Shown: positions 18,404 to 27,725, numbered from the stretch's first letter. The stretch is 55,577 nucleotides of DNA from Pseudomonadota bacterium (GCA_014382245.1 JACNKC010000090.1:1-55577), one strand, 5' to 3'. The notes: generated from the sequence alone by a model not told the origin. Numbers and translations: made by a program.

Positions 18404-19344
18404 CCACCAGCGTGGTTTTTCCCGGCCAGGGTTGTCAGAAAACCGGCATGGGGCGAGATTTTCACGACGAGTTCGAGGAGGCCCGGCTGGTCTTCGAACT
18501 GGCCTCCGACACTCTCGATCTGGACATGCGAGCCCTGTGTTTCGAAGAGGACGACCGGCTGCAGCAGACCGAGTTTCAGCAGCCCGCCATCCTCACCGTC
18601 GAGTTGGCAATGCTGGAGTCACTGCGCGCGCACTTTGACCTGGCCGACAGCTGCTGGGGAGGCCACAGCCTGGGCGAGTACGCGGCGCTCGTGGCCGCCG
18701 GTGTACTGCCCACAGCCGAGGCCCTGCGGCTGTCCCGGCAACGAGGCCGGCTGATGCAGGACTGCGTTGCCTCGGACGGCGGGACAACTGTTACCGGCGC
18801 CATGCTGGCCGTCACCGCCCGCGGGCTCGACCAACAGGCACTGCTCGAGTTGGTGACCGAACTCGGCCTTGACATCGCCAACGTAAACTCAGCCCAGCAG
18901 ACCGTCATCGCCGGGGAGACCGGCGCGGTAGCCAGGGCTGGCGAAAGGATAGCCGCGCACCCTGCCCTGTCGGGCGCCAGGCTGGTTGAACTTAGGGTGT
19001 CAGCACCCTTTCATTCCCGGCTGATGGCCCCGGTGGCCGACAGCCTGCGACCCCTGCTCGAAGATTCTGCCGACGGCTGGCAACCCGAACGCGCGAGCAA
19101 GGTAACCAGCAATCACAGCGGCGGGTTCCACGAGCCGGTCGCGGCCAGGATCGTAGACGGCCTGGCCATGCAGGTCTGCTCGCCCGTGCTCTGGAACGAG
19201 AACATGCCGCTGCTCGCTGCTGCCGCCGAGCCCGTGGTCGAGATCGGCCCTGGTCGCCCGCTACGTGGCTTCTTTCGCAGCATAGGCGTAAAGGTGCTGT
19301 CGGTGAGCACGCTGGAAATCGCACGCGAGCTGCTCTCCGACTGA
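18400..19344 (+). CDS. fabD: Malonyl-CoA:ACP transacylase
   Basis: 314 residues from ATG 18400, chosen because it overlaps the lipoprotein stop as ATGA; an in-frame GTG at 18388 is the alternative. Acyltransferase motifs are all present: VVFPGQGCQKTGMG, catalytic Ser90 in GGHSLGEYAAL, catalytic His205 in SAPFHSRLM, and the C-terminal VVEIGPGRPLRGF. It loads malonyl onto acyl carrier protein for fatty acid synthesis. Its place between argH and lysA, away from other fab genes, is unusual. PFHS is the pattern of malonyl- rather than methylmalonyl-selective enzymes, as far as that rule extends outside polyketide synthases. Confidence 0.9.
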   Translation: MTTSVVFPGQGCQKTGMGRDFHDEFEEARLVFELASDTLDLDMRALCFEEDDRLQQTEFQQPAILTVELAMLESLRAHFDLADSCWGGHSLGEYAALVAAGVLPTAEALRLSRQRGRLMQDCVASDGGTTVTGAMLAVTARGLDQQALLELVTELGLDIANVNSAQQTVIAGETGAVARAGERIAAHPALSGARLVELRVSAPFHSRLMAPVADSLRPLLEDSADGWQPERASKVTSNHSGGFHEPVAARIVDGLAMQVCSPVLWNENMPLLAAAAEPVVEIGPGRPLRGFFRSIGVKVLSVSTLEIARELLSD

Positions 19345-19423
19345 AAGCCTCGACTGACTGGCCTTCCCGATTGCCCGCGACTATAGTTCGCGCTCCCGCC
19401 CCGCCCGGGGTGGGCTGCTTGAA

Positions 19424-20683
19424 ATGGAGTTTTTCAGCCGCAGGAACGGCAGCCTCTACGCCGAAAACGTCGCCCTGTCCGAGCTGGCCGGGGCGGTAGG
19501 CACGCCCTGTTACGTGTACAGCCTGGCCGCGCTCCGAACCCAGCTGGGCGCCTGGCGCGAGGGCTTCGGCGACCACCCCCACCTCGTCTGTTACTCGGTG
19601 AAGGCCAACTCCAACCTCGCGGTGCTGCGAGCGCTGGCCAACGAGGGTGCCGGCTTCGATGTCGTTTCGGGTGGCGAGCTGGCCCGCGTGCTGGCCGCCG
19701 GCGGCCAGGCCTCCAGCGTGGTGTTTTCCGGAGTAGGCAAGCAGGCCTGGGAGATCCGTGCCGCCCTGGATGCCGGCATACTCATGTTCAACGTCGAGTC
19801 GCTGGCCGAGCTCGAACTGATAAACCAGCTCGCCCTTGAAACGGGAACCACGGCGCCGGTGTCCCTGCGGGTCAACCCCGACGTCGATCCCCGGACCCAT
19901 CCCTACATCGCCACCGGATTGGCCGACAGCAAGTTCGGCATAGCCGCAGACCAGTGCGTGGAGCACTATCACCGGGCTACCGAGCTCAAGGGCATAGAGC
20001 TGCTGGGCGCCGACTGCCACGTGGGCTCGCAACTGGTGAGCAGCTCGCCGATAGAAGAAGCCGCCACGCGTATGGCTTCCCTGCTCGACCGCCTGGACAG
20101 CGCGGGAATACCGATAGGCTACGTCGACATGGGCGGCGGCCTGGGCGTGACCTACCAGGACGAGTCACCGCCGGGGCCCGACGAGTGGGCGGCCACCCTG
20201 CTACGGGTCTTCGAGGGCCGCGGGCTCACCATCGTGGTGGAACCGGGTCGCTCCATAGCCGCCAACGCCGGTGTATTGCTCACCACCGTGCTGTTTCACA
20301 AGGGCAACCAGGAGAAAAACTTCGTCGTAGTAGATGCGGGCATGAACGACCTCGCCCGCCCCTCACTGTACTCGGCGCACCACGACGTCGAGGCGGTAGA
20401 GGACTGCGATGGCGCGATCACCGCCGACGTGGTCGGTCCCATCTGCGAGAGCGGTGACTTTTTTGCGAAGGAAAGGCTGGTAGCCAACGTCCAAGCAGGC
20501 GGGCTGCTGGCGATCATGAGCGCCGGTGCATACGGTTTCGTGATGGCTTCAAACTACAACACCCGGCCGCGGCCGGCCGAGGTACTGGTCAACGGCGACA
20601 GCTGGGACCTGGTGCGCGAAAGAGAAACCGTGGAGTCGCTGTTCGCGGGCGAGGCCATCCCCGGCCACCTGTCGGGAGAATAG
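19424..20683 (+). CDS. lysA: Diaminopimelate decarboxylase
   Basis: 419 residues of the alanine-racemase-like PLP fold. PLP lysine is K60 (CYSVKANSNL); other motifs are HVGSQL, DMGGGLGV, EPGRSIAANAG, and CESGDFFAKER, which supplies the partner-subunit cysteine. It decarboxylates meso-diaminopimelate to lysine. An 80-base gap upstream holds TATAGT at 19382-19387, a good -10 element, but no convincing -35, so an internal promoter is possible. dapF follows after 13 bases. Confidence 0.96.
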   Translation: MEFFSRRNGSLYAENVALSELAGAVGTPCYVYSLAALRTQLGAWREGFGDHPHLVCYSVKANSNLAVLRALANEGAGFDVVSGGELARVLAAGGQASSVVFSGVGKQAWEIRAALDAGILMFNVESLAELELINQLALETGTTAPVSLRVNPDVDPRTHPYIATGLADSKFGIAADQCVEHYHRATELKGIELLGADCHVGSQLVSSSPIEEAATRMASLLDRLDSAGIPIGYVDMGGGLGVTYQDESPPGPDEWAATLLRVFEGRGLTIVVEPGRSIAANAGVLLTTVLFHKGNQEKNFVVVDAGMNDLARPSLYSAHHDVEAVEDCDGAITADVVGPICESGDFFAKERLVANVQAGGLLAIMSAGAYGFVMASNYNTRPRPAEVLVNGDSWDLVRERETVESLFAGEAIPGHLSGE

Positions 20684-20696
20684 CCCACTGGGTGCC

Positions 20697-21539
20697 ATGC
20701 AACTCGAGCTCGCCAAGATCCACGGCTGTCACAACGACTACCTGTTCGTCGACTGCACCCGGGCTCCGCTCAAGAACCCCGGCGAGGTCAGCCGCCGCCT
20801 GTCACCGCGCAGGGGAGCCATCGGGGCCGACGGGCTGATACTGGTCTGTCCATCCGAGGAGGCTGACTTCCGCATGGAAATGTACAACGCCGACGGCAGC
20901 CGCGGCGCCATGTGTGGCAACGGCATAAGGGGGCTGGCCAAGTTCGTCTACGAACGCGGGCTGGCGGGAACGTCCAACAGCCTGCTGGTCGAGACCGACT
21001 GCGGCAACAAGGCTCTCGAGCTGCACCTGACCGACGGCAAGGTCGAGTCGGTGACCGTGGACATGGGGCCGCCCGTTCTCGAGGGCAGGCAGGTGCCGGT
21101 CAACGCCGACGGCGAGCAGTTTGATGTGCCGCTACTGGTAGACGGGCGAAGCTGGACGGTCAGCTGCGTGTCGATGGGCAACCCCCACTGCGTGACCTTC
21201 GACGAGGACCCCGAAGGCCTTGACCTCGAACAAACAGGCCCGGCCTTCGACAGCCACGAGTTCTTTCCCTCGGGCGTCAACACCGAGTTTGCACGCGTAG
21301 ACAACCGCGGGCAGCTGACCATGCGGGTGTGGGAGCGGGGCTCGGGCGAAACCGAGGCCTGCGGCACCGGGGCCTGCGCCGTGGTGGTGGCCGCCCACCG
21401 CACCGGTCGCTGCGACAGCAACGCCACGGTGGTTCTTAAAGGCGGACAACTGTACATAGAACTGCGCGGGGATGGCCGGGTATTCATGACAGGTCCCGTC
21501 GAAGAGAGTTTCAGTGGCACGGTGAGCGTGCCTGGATGA
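20697..21539 (+). CDS. dapF: Diaminopimelate epimerase
   Basis: 280 residues with both catalytic cysteines: Cys73 in MCGNGIRGLAKF and Cys222 in EACGTGACAVVVAA. The N-terminal HGCHNDYLFVDC corresponds to the usual HGxGNDF motif, with Cys in place of the usual Gly and Tyr in place of Phe. MGNPHCVTF and FPSGVNTEF are also typical. It interconverts LL- and meso-diaminopimelate for lysine and peptidoglycan. Its presence means this organism uses a route through LL-DAP. dapA follows in the same operon. Confidence 0.96.
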   Translation: MQLELAKIHGCHNDYLFVDCTRAPLKNPGEVSRRLSPRRGAIGADGLILVCPSEEADFRMEMYNADGSRGAMCGNGIRGLAKFVYERGLAGTSNSLLVETDCGNKALELHLTDGKVESVTVDMGPPVLEGRQVPVNADGEQFDVPLLVDGRSWTVSCVSMGNPHCVTFDEDPEGLDLEQTGPAFDSHEFFPSGVNTEFARVDNRGQLTMRVWERGSGETEACGTGACAVVVAAHRTGRCDSNATVVLKGGQLYIELRGDGRVFMTGPVEESFSGTVSVPG

Positions 21540-21563
21540 ATCAGGGCAATAGGAACAACGAGC

Positions 21564-22442
21564 GTGTTTGAAGGAACCTGGACAGCACTGGTAACCCCCT
21601 TTAGCGACGGCGAGGTCAACGCCGAGGCCCTTGCCCGGCTGGTCAACCTGCAGGCCGAGGCGGGCGTTGATGGAGTCGTCCCCTGCGGGAGCACGGGCGA
21701 GTCGGCGACCCTGAGCCACGACGAACACGAGCGCGTGATCAGCGCCGTCATCGAGGCCGCCGACGGCCGGCTGAAAGTACTGGCCGGCACCGGCTCCAAC
21801 TCCACCGCCGAGTCGGTGAAGCTGACGCGCTTCGCTCGCAGCGCCGGTGCCGACGGCGCGCTGCTGATATCCCCTTACTACAACAAGCCCACCCAGGCTG
21901 GCCACGTGGTTCACTACCGCGCGGTAGCCGAGGCCGCCGACCTGCCGTTGGTGGTCTACAACATCCCCGGCAGAACGGGCGTCAACCTGCTGCCCGAGAC
22001 CCTGGCCGAGCTGGCAGCGATACCTGGCATCGTGGCGCTCAAGGACGCCGCCGGGTCCATGGACCAGGCCATGCGAACAATGCAGCTGGCCGGCGACGAC
22101 CTGACCGTGCTCTCGGGTGACGACTCGCTCACCCTGCCGCTGATGGCCCTGGGTGCCGGCGGGGTCATAGCGGTGGTCTCCAACCTGCTGCCCACGCGCA
22201 TGAAGGCGCTGGTGGACGCGGCTGCCGCGGGGCAGATGGAGAACGCGCGCAACATACACCGCGAGCTTCTCCCGCTCATGCAGGCAATGTCGCTGGAGAC
22301 CAACCCCATACCGGTGAAGACAGCCATGCAGCTTGCCGGCCGTTGCTCGGCCGAAATGCGACTACCACTTACACCCATGACGGCCGAGAACAGCTCGGCG
22401 CTCGAAGCCGTCATGCGCGGCTACGACCTGCTGCAGGGATAA
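21564..22442 (+). CDS. dapA: 4-hydroxy-tetrahydrodipicolinate synthase
   Basis: 292 residues beginning at GTG 21564 (MFEGTWTALVTPF). Schiff-base Lys160 (VALKDAAGSMD), Tyr132 (VVYNIPGRTG) and the threonine pair in GSTGESATL complete the active site; ISPYYNKPTQ is the standard motif. It condenses pyruvate with aspartate semialdehyde. The downstream TVLSGDDSLTLP is characteristic. Lysine feedback cannot be judged. Confidence 0.97.
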   Translation: MFEGTWTALVTPFSDGEVNAEALARLVNLQAEAGVDGVVPCGSTGESATLSHDEHERVISAVIEAADGRLKVLAGTGSNSTAESVKLTRFARSAGADGALLISPYYNKPTQAGHVVHYRAVAEAADLPLVVYNIPGRTGVNLLPETLAELAAIPGIVALKDAAGSMDQAMRTMQLAGDDLTVLSGDDSLTLPLMALGAGGVIAVVSNLLPTRMKALVDAAAAGQMENARNIHRELLPLMQAMSLETNPIPVKTAMQLAGRCSAEMRLPLTPMTAENSSALEAVMRGYDLLQG

Positions 22443-22454
22443 GGTGCGAGAATA

Positions 22455-23270
22455 ATGGGCAAGCTGGTAGACATAACGGTGTGCGGAGCCGGCGGACGTA
22501 TGGGCCGACGGATAGTAGCGCTGGCCGAAGAGAACGGGCTGCGGGTAACGGGCGCGCTGGAGGCACCAGGCCACCCGGCCCTGGGCCAGGACGCTGGCCT
22601 TGCGGCCGGGGTCGCGGCCAGCGGCGTCACCATCGGCGATGACCTGAAGACCTCGTGGACCAAGGGAGCGGTGATAGTGGATTTCAGTTCGCCCGCCGCC
22701 ACGCTGGCCCAGCTCGAGTTCGCGGCCGGCAACGGCGCGCCGGTAGTTGTGGGCACGACCGGGCTCGACCCGGAACAGCGCGCGCGCGCCGAAGAGCTCG
22801 CCGCACGCACGGCTACCGTGATGGCATCGAACATGAGCGTGGGCATCACTGTGCTCGACAGCCTCGTCGAGCAAGCGGTCAAAGCGCTCGGGGGCGGTTT
22901 TGATTGCGAAATCCTGGAGCTGCACCACCGCTTCAAGAAGGATGCCCCCAGCGGAACTGCCCTGTCGCTTGCCGCTACCGCTGCCGCAGCCCGAGGGCTG
23001 GAGCTGCCGGCCTCCCTGGCAACGGCCAGGGAAGGCATGATCGGCGAAAGGCCGGACGACGAAATAGGCGTGGTCGCACTTCGCGGCGGCGACGCGGTGG
23101 GCGATCACACCGTCATGCTCGTGGGGACAGGCGAAAGACTCGAACTTACGCACAGGGCCGCGTCGCGTGACTGCCTGGCCGGCGGCGCGCTCAGGGCGGC
23201 GCTGTGGGTAGCCGGACGGCAGCCGGGCCTGTACGGAATGCGGCAGGTCTGCGGCCTTGAGCCGGCTTGA
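22455..23270 (+). CDS. dapB: 4-hydroxy-tetrahydrodipicolinate reductase
   Basis: 271 residues. N-terminal Rossmann motif VCGAGGRMGRRIV, catalytic ELHHRFKKDAPSGTAL (His-His and Lys), and C-terminal GEVVGDHTV-like DAVGDHTVML with THRAASRDCLAGGAL are all family hallmarks. It reduces the DapA product with NAD(P)H. It is the last gene of the long plus-strand block; a 206-base gap follows before folK. Confidence 0.97.
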   Translation: MGKLVDITVCGAGGRMGRRIVALAEENGLRVTGALEAPGHPALGQDAGLAAGVAASGVTIGDDLKTSWTKGAVIVDFSSPAATLAQLEFAAGNGAPVVVGTTGLDPEQRARAEELAARTATVMASNMSVGITVLDSLVEQAVKALGGGFDCEILELHHRFKKDAPSGTALSLAATAAAARGLELPASLATAREGMIGERPDDEIGVVALRGGDAVGDHTVMLVGTGERLELTHRAASRDCLAGGALRAALWVAGRQPGLYGMRQVCGLEPA

Positions 23271-23476
23271 GGCCGGGAGTGGACCGTTGGCCGGCCCCCC
23301 GGATTGCCCTGGATAACCCGCCCGGCACCCGAACAGCCGATTTGCAGGCTGTGCCGATTCACGATAGACCCTCCCTTGGCTGTAACTGCTGGTAAACACG
23401 GAGATATCTTGGGCTGCCCCTCAGGGGCCACCGTGGAGCCGCAGCGAGTTTCACCCCTCCACAGCCGCGTGCGTTA
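23271..23476. other. Gap between dapB and folK
   Basis: 206 bases without a gene. It contains a short hairpin GCCCC-TCA-GGGGC (23415-23427) and GC-rich symmetric stretches but no T-run that would make a clear terminator, and no promoter with good hexamers. A folK leader or small RNA is possible; nothing identifiable. Confidence 0.3.
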
Positions 23477-24004
23477 ATGGAACACCGCGCCTACATCGCC
23501 ATCGGCAGCAACCTCGGCGACCGGGAAGACCACATTTCGCGGGCGCTGTCCGCCATCGCCGAGCTACCCGACACCAGGGTCACCGGCCGCAGTTCCCTGT
23601 ACGAGACCGAACCCCACGGCCGCGCCCGCAACTGGTTTCTTAACGCGGTGGTCGAGATCGTAACCGGCTTCGAGGCCAAGGACCTGCTCAAGGAACTGCT
23701 GGCCATCGAAACCGCCGTGGGCCGCAGGCGAGGCGCAAAAACCAAGGCCACGAAGAACCAGAACGTGTCGCGCGAGATCGACCTCGATATACTCCTCTTC
23801 GATGCCGTTGTAATGAAAACGCGGAAGCTGACGATCCCCCACCGGGAACTCACTGCCCGGCGTTTCGTGCTGCTCCCCCTGGCCGAACTGGCCCCCGGCC
23901 TGAGGCACCCGGTAAGCGAAGAGACGATTTCTTCGCTGCTGGTCGCTGCAGAAGATGACAAAAAAGTAGTTATTTACCGGCCGCCCAGTGCGGCCCGGCG
24001 CTGA
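23477..24004 (+). CDS. folK: 2-amino-4-hydroxy-6-hydroxymethyldihydropteridine pyrophosphokinase
   Basis: 175 residues. [11 protein letters not shown] at the start, [18 protein letters not shown], and the metal-binding [11 protein letters not shown] with [19 protein letters not shown] form the complete HPPK signature. It transfers pyrophosphate from ATP to the pterin in folate synthesis. The lysine-rich insert [12 protein letters not shown] before the metal site is longer than usual, though still in the catalytic loop. It stands apart from other fol genes and is followed by an aldolase after 10 bases. Confidence 0.95.
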   Translation: MEHRAYIAIGSNLGDREDHISRALSAIAELPDTRVTGRSSLYETEPHGRARNWFLNAVVEIVTGFEAKDLLKELLAIETAVGRRRGAKTKATKNQNVSREIDLDILLFDAVVMKTRKLTIPHRELTARRFVLLPLAELAPGLRHPVSEETISSLLVAAEDDKKVVIYRPPSAARR

Positions 24005-24014
24005 CGGAGCGAAC

Positions 24015-24659
24015 ATGAAAATCTTTATCGACAGTGCCGACATGAGCGAGATTCGCGAGGCCATGTCCTGGGGAATAGTTGACGGCGCCACCACCAACCC
24101 GAGCCTTGTGGCCAAGACCGGCCGCCCGGTGGAAGAATCGCTGGTAGAAATCTGCGAACTCGTCAACGGACCGGTAAGCGCCGAGGTCATCGCGACCGAC
24201 GCCGAGGGCATGATCGCCGAGGGCCGCAAGTTGGCAGCCATGCACGAGCACGTGGTCGTCAAGTGCCCCATGACCGCCGAGGGGCTGGTGGCCACGCGCT
24301 GCCTGTCTGAAGAAGGTAAGCGGGTAAACGTCACCCTCATCTTTCAGCCCGCCCAGGCGCTGCTGGCGGCCAAGGCCGGCGCGGCCTACGTGAGCCCCTT
24401 CGTGGGACGACTGGACGACATAGGCGAAGACGGCATGGGCATGGTCGCCTCGATCGTGGAGATCTTCTCCAACTTTGATTTCGCCACCGAGGTCCTGGTC
24501 GCCTCCGTGAGGGGAAGTTTTCACGCGGTGGAAGCCGCGCGCATGGGCGCCGACGTGGCGACCTGCCCCGGGGCTGTCATACGGCAGATGATGAAACACC
24601 CGCTGACCGATCTCGGCCTGGAGCGCTTCCTGGCCGACCACCGCAAGCTCAGCGGCTGA
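24015..24659 (+). CDS. Transaldolase / fructose-6-phosphate aldolase family protein
   Basis: 214 residues from ATG 24015 ([16 protein letters not shown]), preceded by ACGGAG; an upstream start within folK is rejected. The short transaldolase subfamily is clear: [14 protein letters not shown], the Schiff-base lysine in [30 protein letters not shown], and [14 protein letters not shown]. It transfers dihydroxyacetone units or performs aldol cleavage of fructose-6-phosphate. Short members of this group can be either; the NVTLIFQ motif has Phe-Gln as in fructose-6-phosphate aldolases, leaning that way. It is likely co-transcribed with folK. Confidence 0.9.
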   Translation: MKIFIDSADMSEIREAMSWGIVDGATTNPSLVAKTGRPVEESLVEICELVNGPVSAEVIATDAEGMIAEGRKLAAMHEHVVVKCPMTAEGLVATRCLSEEGKRVNVTLIFQPAQALLAAKAGAAYVSPFVGRLDDIGEDGMGMVASIVEIFSNFDFATEVLVASVRGSFHAVEAARMGADVATCPGAVIRQMMKHPLTDLGLERFLADHRKLSG

Positions 24660-24696
24660 GCGAAAAACCCTCCGCCTAACGCTGGTTTTCGCCGCT
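24651..24696. terminator. Inverted repeat between convergent genes, possible bidirectional terminator
   Basis: AGCGGC (24651-24656) pairs with GCCGCT (24691-24696), and the inner GCGAAAAACC (24660-24669) pairs with GGTTTTCGC (24684-24692), apart from small bulges. The structure spans the 3' ends of both convergent genes. A-rich and T-rich inner arms favour a terminator, but no external U tract follows. Confidence 0.35.
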
Positions 24697-25131
24697 TTCG
24701 CGACGCAATTCCATCCGGGTCACCGCGGCCCCCAGCTCCAGCCGGCCAACGGCCACGGCAATGGAGAGCTTCACGCTCGGGGACGGGTCGGCCGAAGCCT
24801 CCCTGAGAAGCTTGAGAACGACCGCGTACTCGGCCAGTACCTCGTCAAAAAGCTTCAGTGACCCCCGATCGGGCCACCTGCGGCGACTTATCTCTGCAAA
24901 TTGCTGTGCTCTTTCAAGCGGGTAATCAAAACGCTCTATCTCGCCGGTGTGCAACCTGCTGCCATAGCCGGCCTGCACCATGTCGCGGCCGTCGGCCGCC
25001 AGCCCTTCGAGCAAGCCCAGGTGGGTCTCAACCAGTTCCGGGTAGCGGGTCCAGTAGCAGGACGCCAACGTCGCCAGCAACAGCAGCAGGACCAAGTAAG
25101 CCCCCGTTCGCCCTTTAGCTGCCCCCGGCAC
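24676..25131 (-). CDS. Predicted lipoprotein of unknown function
   Basis: 151 residues. The N-terminal AYLVLLLLLATLASC ends in a lipobox, giving a mature lipoprotein of about 125 residues. The remainder is mostly alpha-helical and charged (PELVETHLGLLEGLAADGRDMVQAG and DEVLAEYAVVLKLLREA) without cysteines or recognisable catalytic motifs. I do not recognise the family. It converges with the aldolase and is divergent from the PAS/receiver gene. Confidence 0.65.
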   Translation of the reverse strand: MPGAAKGRTGAYLVLLLLLATLASCYWTRYPELVETHLGLLEGLAADGRDMVQAGYGSRLHTGEIERFDYPLERAQQFAEISRRRWPDRGSLKLFDEVLAEYAVVLKLLREASADPSPSVKLSIAVAVGRLELGAAVTRMELRRESGENQR

Positions 25132-25258
25132 AGTGCCCGATACTAGCCATGATCGCTTGATTTCTCCATGAAAAGTCCTTGACCCCGTCCGGGAGCGGGC
25201 TTAACCTCAAGGTGATCAAGCCCGCGATAGCACCACTTGTGAGCGGGGGTGGACAACC

Positions 25259-26338
25259 TTGAAAGAGCTGCCCAAAGTCTACTTCGAACAACTACTCGAA
25301 AACGCCCCCGACATCGTCATAGCGGTGGACAAGCAGGGTACGATAATCTTCTACAACGACGGCGCCGCCCAGACGCTGGGCTACGAGGCCAGCGAAGTCA
25401 TGGGCGAGCACGTGGCCATGCTCTACCCCGACTCCGAGCACTCGCACGCGGTCATGGACGCCTTGCGTTCGGACGACCACGGTGGTGCCGGACTGGTGAG
25501 AAACTTCGAGACGGTGTTTGTCGACAGCAGCGGCCACAAGGTACCCGTGGCGATATCGGGTTCGATCATTTACGACGGACGTCAGCGCGAACGCGGCAGC
25601 ATAGGATTTGCCAAGGACATCTCGGCCCTCATTCACAACGAGCAACTGCACACCCTGGCCGAACTGGCGGTAAGCCTCGCCCACGAAATAAACACTCCGC
25701 TGGAAATAGTCGTAAACCAGTCGGCCATGCTCGACCGCTACCTTCAAGACAAGGCGCAGGAGGACGACTACAAGGCCGAGCATGAACGGGTCACCTCCAT
25801 CAACCGCGCACTGAGGAGAATCCAGTCGATAGTAGAGCGCGTGGGCGAGATGGCCGCCAGCGGGCAGTACGGCACCACCGAGTACCTGCCCGGTCGAACC
25901 ATGACCGACCTCGGCATGCGGGAGGAGGCTCCCTCCATCAACGGTCACGCGGGCAAGAACAGGCTGACGGGTCGACACATACTGGTGGTGGACGACGACG
26001 AAGAGCTGGTCGTTTCGATGGCCCACCTGCTCGAAGCCGAGGGCTGCCACGTGCTCACTGCCAGCTCCGGGCTCGATGCGCTCAAGCAGGTCGGCAAAGA
26101 AAAAATTGACCTCGTGCTCAGCGACGTAGTAATGCCAGACATGGACGGCTACGACTTGCTGCAGGAACTCAACAGCCGCCACAGCGACCTGCCGGTGGTG
26201 CTCATGACCGCCTACTACTACGACAAGGATCACGTCCTCAAGCGGTCCCGGGCGGTCGGTCTCAAGGACGTGATCTTCAAGAAACCGATAGACCCCAACC
26301 GTCTCGTCGAGCTCATCGACGCCCGTGTTCGCGCTTAA
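25259..26338 (+). CDS. PAS - histidine-acceptor - receiver protein lacking a kinase ATPase domain
   Basis: 359 residues starting at TTG 25259, preceded by GGGGGTGG. Domains in order: PAS (about 5-125, LLENAPDIVIAVDKQGTIIF), a dimerisation/phosphoacceptor helix with an H-box (LAVSLAHEINTPLEIVV, His142), a coiled second helix (to about 200), a short linker with EYLPGRTMTDLG, then a receiver domain (239-357) with acidic D245-D247, phosphoacceptor D289 (LVLSDVVMPDMDGYD), T317 and K341. No N, G1, F or G2 boxes of a HATPase domain occur anywhere. It must rely on another kinase, or pass phosphate from D289 to His142 as a relay or phosphatase. Partners are not encoded nearby. Confidence 0.85.
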   Translation: MKELPKVYFEQLLENAPDIVIAVDKQGTIIFYNDGAAQTLGYEASEVMGEHVAMLYPDSEHSHAVMDALRSDDHGGAGLVRNFETVFVDSSGHKVPVAISGSIIYDGRQRERGSIGFAKDISALIHNEQLHTLAELAVSLAHEINTPLEIVVNQSAMLDRYLQDKAQEDDYKAEHERVTSINRALRRIQSIVERVGEMAASGQYGTTEYLPGRTMTDLGMREEAPSINGHAGKNRLTGRHILVVDDDEELVVSMAHLLEAEGCHVLTASSGLDALKQVGKEKIDLVLSDVVMPDMDGYDLLQELNSRHSDLPVVLMTAYYYDKDHVLKRSRAVGLKDVIFKKPIDPNRLVELIDARVRA

Positions 26339-26367
26339 ACGCCGCCGGGGGTAAACCTGTCGCCGCA

Positions 26368-26991
26368 ATGGCGATACGCATAAACCGCGTTTATACCCGC
26401 ACGGGGGATGATGGGCTGACCTCGCTGGTCGGTGGCGACCGGGTTTCAAAGAACCACCCGCGGGTGGACGCCTACGGCGAAGTAGATGAGCTCAACAGCG
26501 TACTCGGCCTTGTTCGCTCGTCGCTGGGCAGCACTGGGAAGAACGGTTCGGGCATGTCCGAAGCAGACAACGCCCGCTTGCAGTCGATGCTCGGGCGGCT
26601 GCAGCAGGAGCTGTTCGACCTCGGCTCCGAACTGGCGACGCCGCCCTCGAGCTTGCGACCGGGCTCCAAGAGCATCGGCGACGAGCACATCGCGTGGCTC
26701 GAGCAGCAGGTGGACGAGCTGCAGGAAGACCTCGAGGAACTGAAATCCTTCGTGCTGCCCGGGGGAGGCGAAACCGGGGCGCGGCTGCACCTGGCGCGTA
26801 CCGTCTGCCGAAGGGCCGAGCGCAAGCTAATCGGCCTGGCCCACAACGATACCCTGCCCGCTGGCCCGGTGCGCTACCTCAACCGCCTGAGCGACCTGCT
26901 CTTCGTCATGTCGCGCTGGGCGGCCAGGAAATCGGGCATCGAGGAAACGCTGTGGCAACACGGCCTCGAAGACAGCCGCAAGGAAGACTGA
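26368..26991 (+). CDS. PduO-type cob(I)alamin adenosyltransferase
   Basis: 207 residues. N-terminal VYTRTGDDGLTSLVGGDRVSK is the ATP-binding signature; VDAYGEVDELNSVLGLV, LPGGGETGARLHLARTVCRRAERKL and LNRLSDLLFVMSRWAA are the other PduO/ATR hallmarks. It makes adenosylcobalamin, the cofactor for methylmalonyl-CoA mutase and similar enzymes, in keeping with the propionate-type carboxyltransferase at the right end of the window. A Glu-rich helix (EQQVDELQEDLEELK) is longer than in many relatives. It overlaps nothing and the MBL gene follows after six bases. Confidence 0.95.
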   Translation: MAIRINRVYTRTGDDGLTSLVGGDRVSKNHPRVDAYGEVDELNSVLGLVRSSLGSTGKNGSGMSEADNARLQSMLGRLQQELFDLGSELATPPSSLRPGSKSIGDEHIAWLEQQVDELQEDLEELKSFVLPGGGETGARLHLARTVCRRAERKLIGLAHNDTLPAGPVRYLNRLSDLLFVMSRWAARKSGIEETLWQHGLEDSRKED

Positions 26992-26997
26992 CGCAAC

Positions 26998-27684
26998 ATG
27001 AAAGAGGGTCTCTACTTCAAGCAACTCGCGATCGGCCCCATGGCCAACTACGTCTACCTGATCGGCGACAAGAGCGAGCGCAAAGCGGTGGTGGTTGATC
27101 CCGCGTGGGACATAGACGCCATACTCGCCCAGCTCGACGAGGACGACATGGAACTGGTCGGCGCCCTGGCGACCCACTACCACCCCGACCACATCGGCGG
27201 CGACATGATGGGCCACAGCATCGAGGGCCTCGACACGCTGATGGAAAAACGGCCGGTGAAGATTTATATCCACAAAGCCGAGGCGCCTTACGTGGCCCAG
27301 ACCACCGGGCTTGAGAGCAGCGACTACGTGGCGGTTGATGGTGAGACCAGCCTCGACGTGGGAAAGATTCCTGTTCGTTTTCTGCACACTCCCGGCCACA
27401 CGCCGGGCTCGCAGTGCTTCCTCGTGGACGGCAACGTCGTATCGGGGGACACGCTTTTCATCGGCGCCTGCGGGCGGGTAGACCTGCCCGGAAGCAACCC
27501 CGAAGACCTCTACTACAGCCTCAAGCAGAAGCTGTCGGCCCTGCCCGACGACACCGTCGTTTACCCCGGCCACAACTACGCGACGGACAGCAGCTCGACC
27601 ATAGGCGCCGAGAAAAAGTCCAATGTTTTCATGCGTTTTGAAAACCTGCAGCAGTTCCTCTCGATGATGGGCGTAGCCGGCTGA
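26998..27684 (+). CDS. Metallo-beta-lactamase-fold hydrolase (glyoxalase-II-like)
   Basis: 228 residues with all metal-binding motifs: THYHPDHIGGD, HTPGHTPGSQCF, SGDTLFIGACGRVDL and VYPGHNYA. The pattern is that of hydroxyacylglutathione hydrolases and persulfide dioxygenase-like proteins: PGSQCFLVDG, SGDTLF and PGHNY. The substrate is uncertain: thioester hydrolysis is the likeliest reaction. It sits in a probable operon with the corrinoid adenosyltransferase. Confidence 0.85.
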   Translation: MKEGLYFKQLAIGPMANYVYLIGDKSERKAVVVDPAWDIDAILAQLDEDDMELVGALATHYHPDHIGGDMMGHSIEGLDTLMEKRPVKIYIHKAEAPYVAQTTGLESSDYVAVDGETSLDVGKIPVRFLHTPGHTPGSQCFLVDGNVVSGDTLFIGACGRVDLPGSNPEDLYYSLKQKLSALPDDTVVYPGHNYATDSSSTIGAEKKSNVFMRFENLQQFLSMMGVAG

Positions 27685-27725
27685 GCGGACGCTGGCAGCG
27701 AACCTGGCTTACGCTCACTTAACCC

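Noticed and set aside
23271-23476. Possible 6S-type or other structured RNA between dapB and folK
   Set aside because: Only short symmetric stretches are visible; no consensus closing stem or neighbouring gene of the usual 6S context could be aligned by eye.
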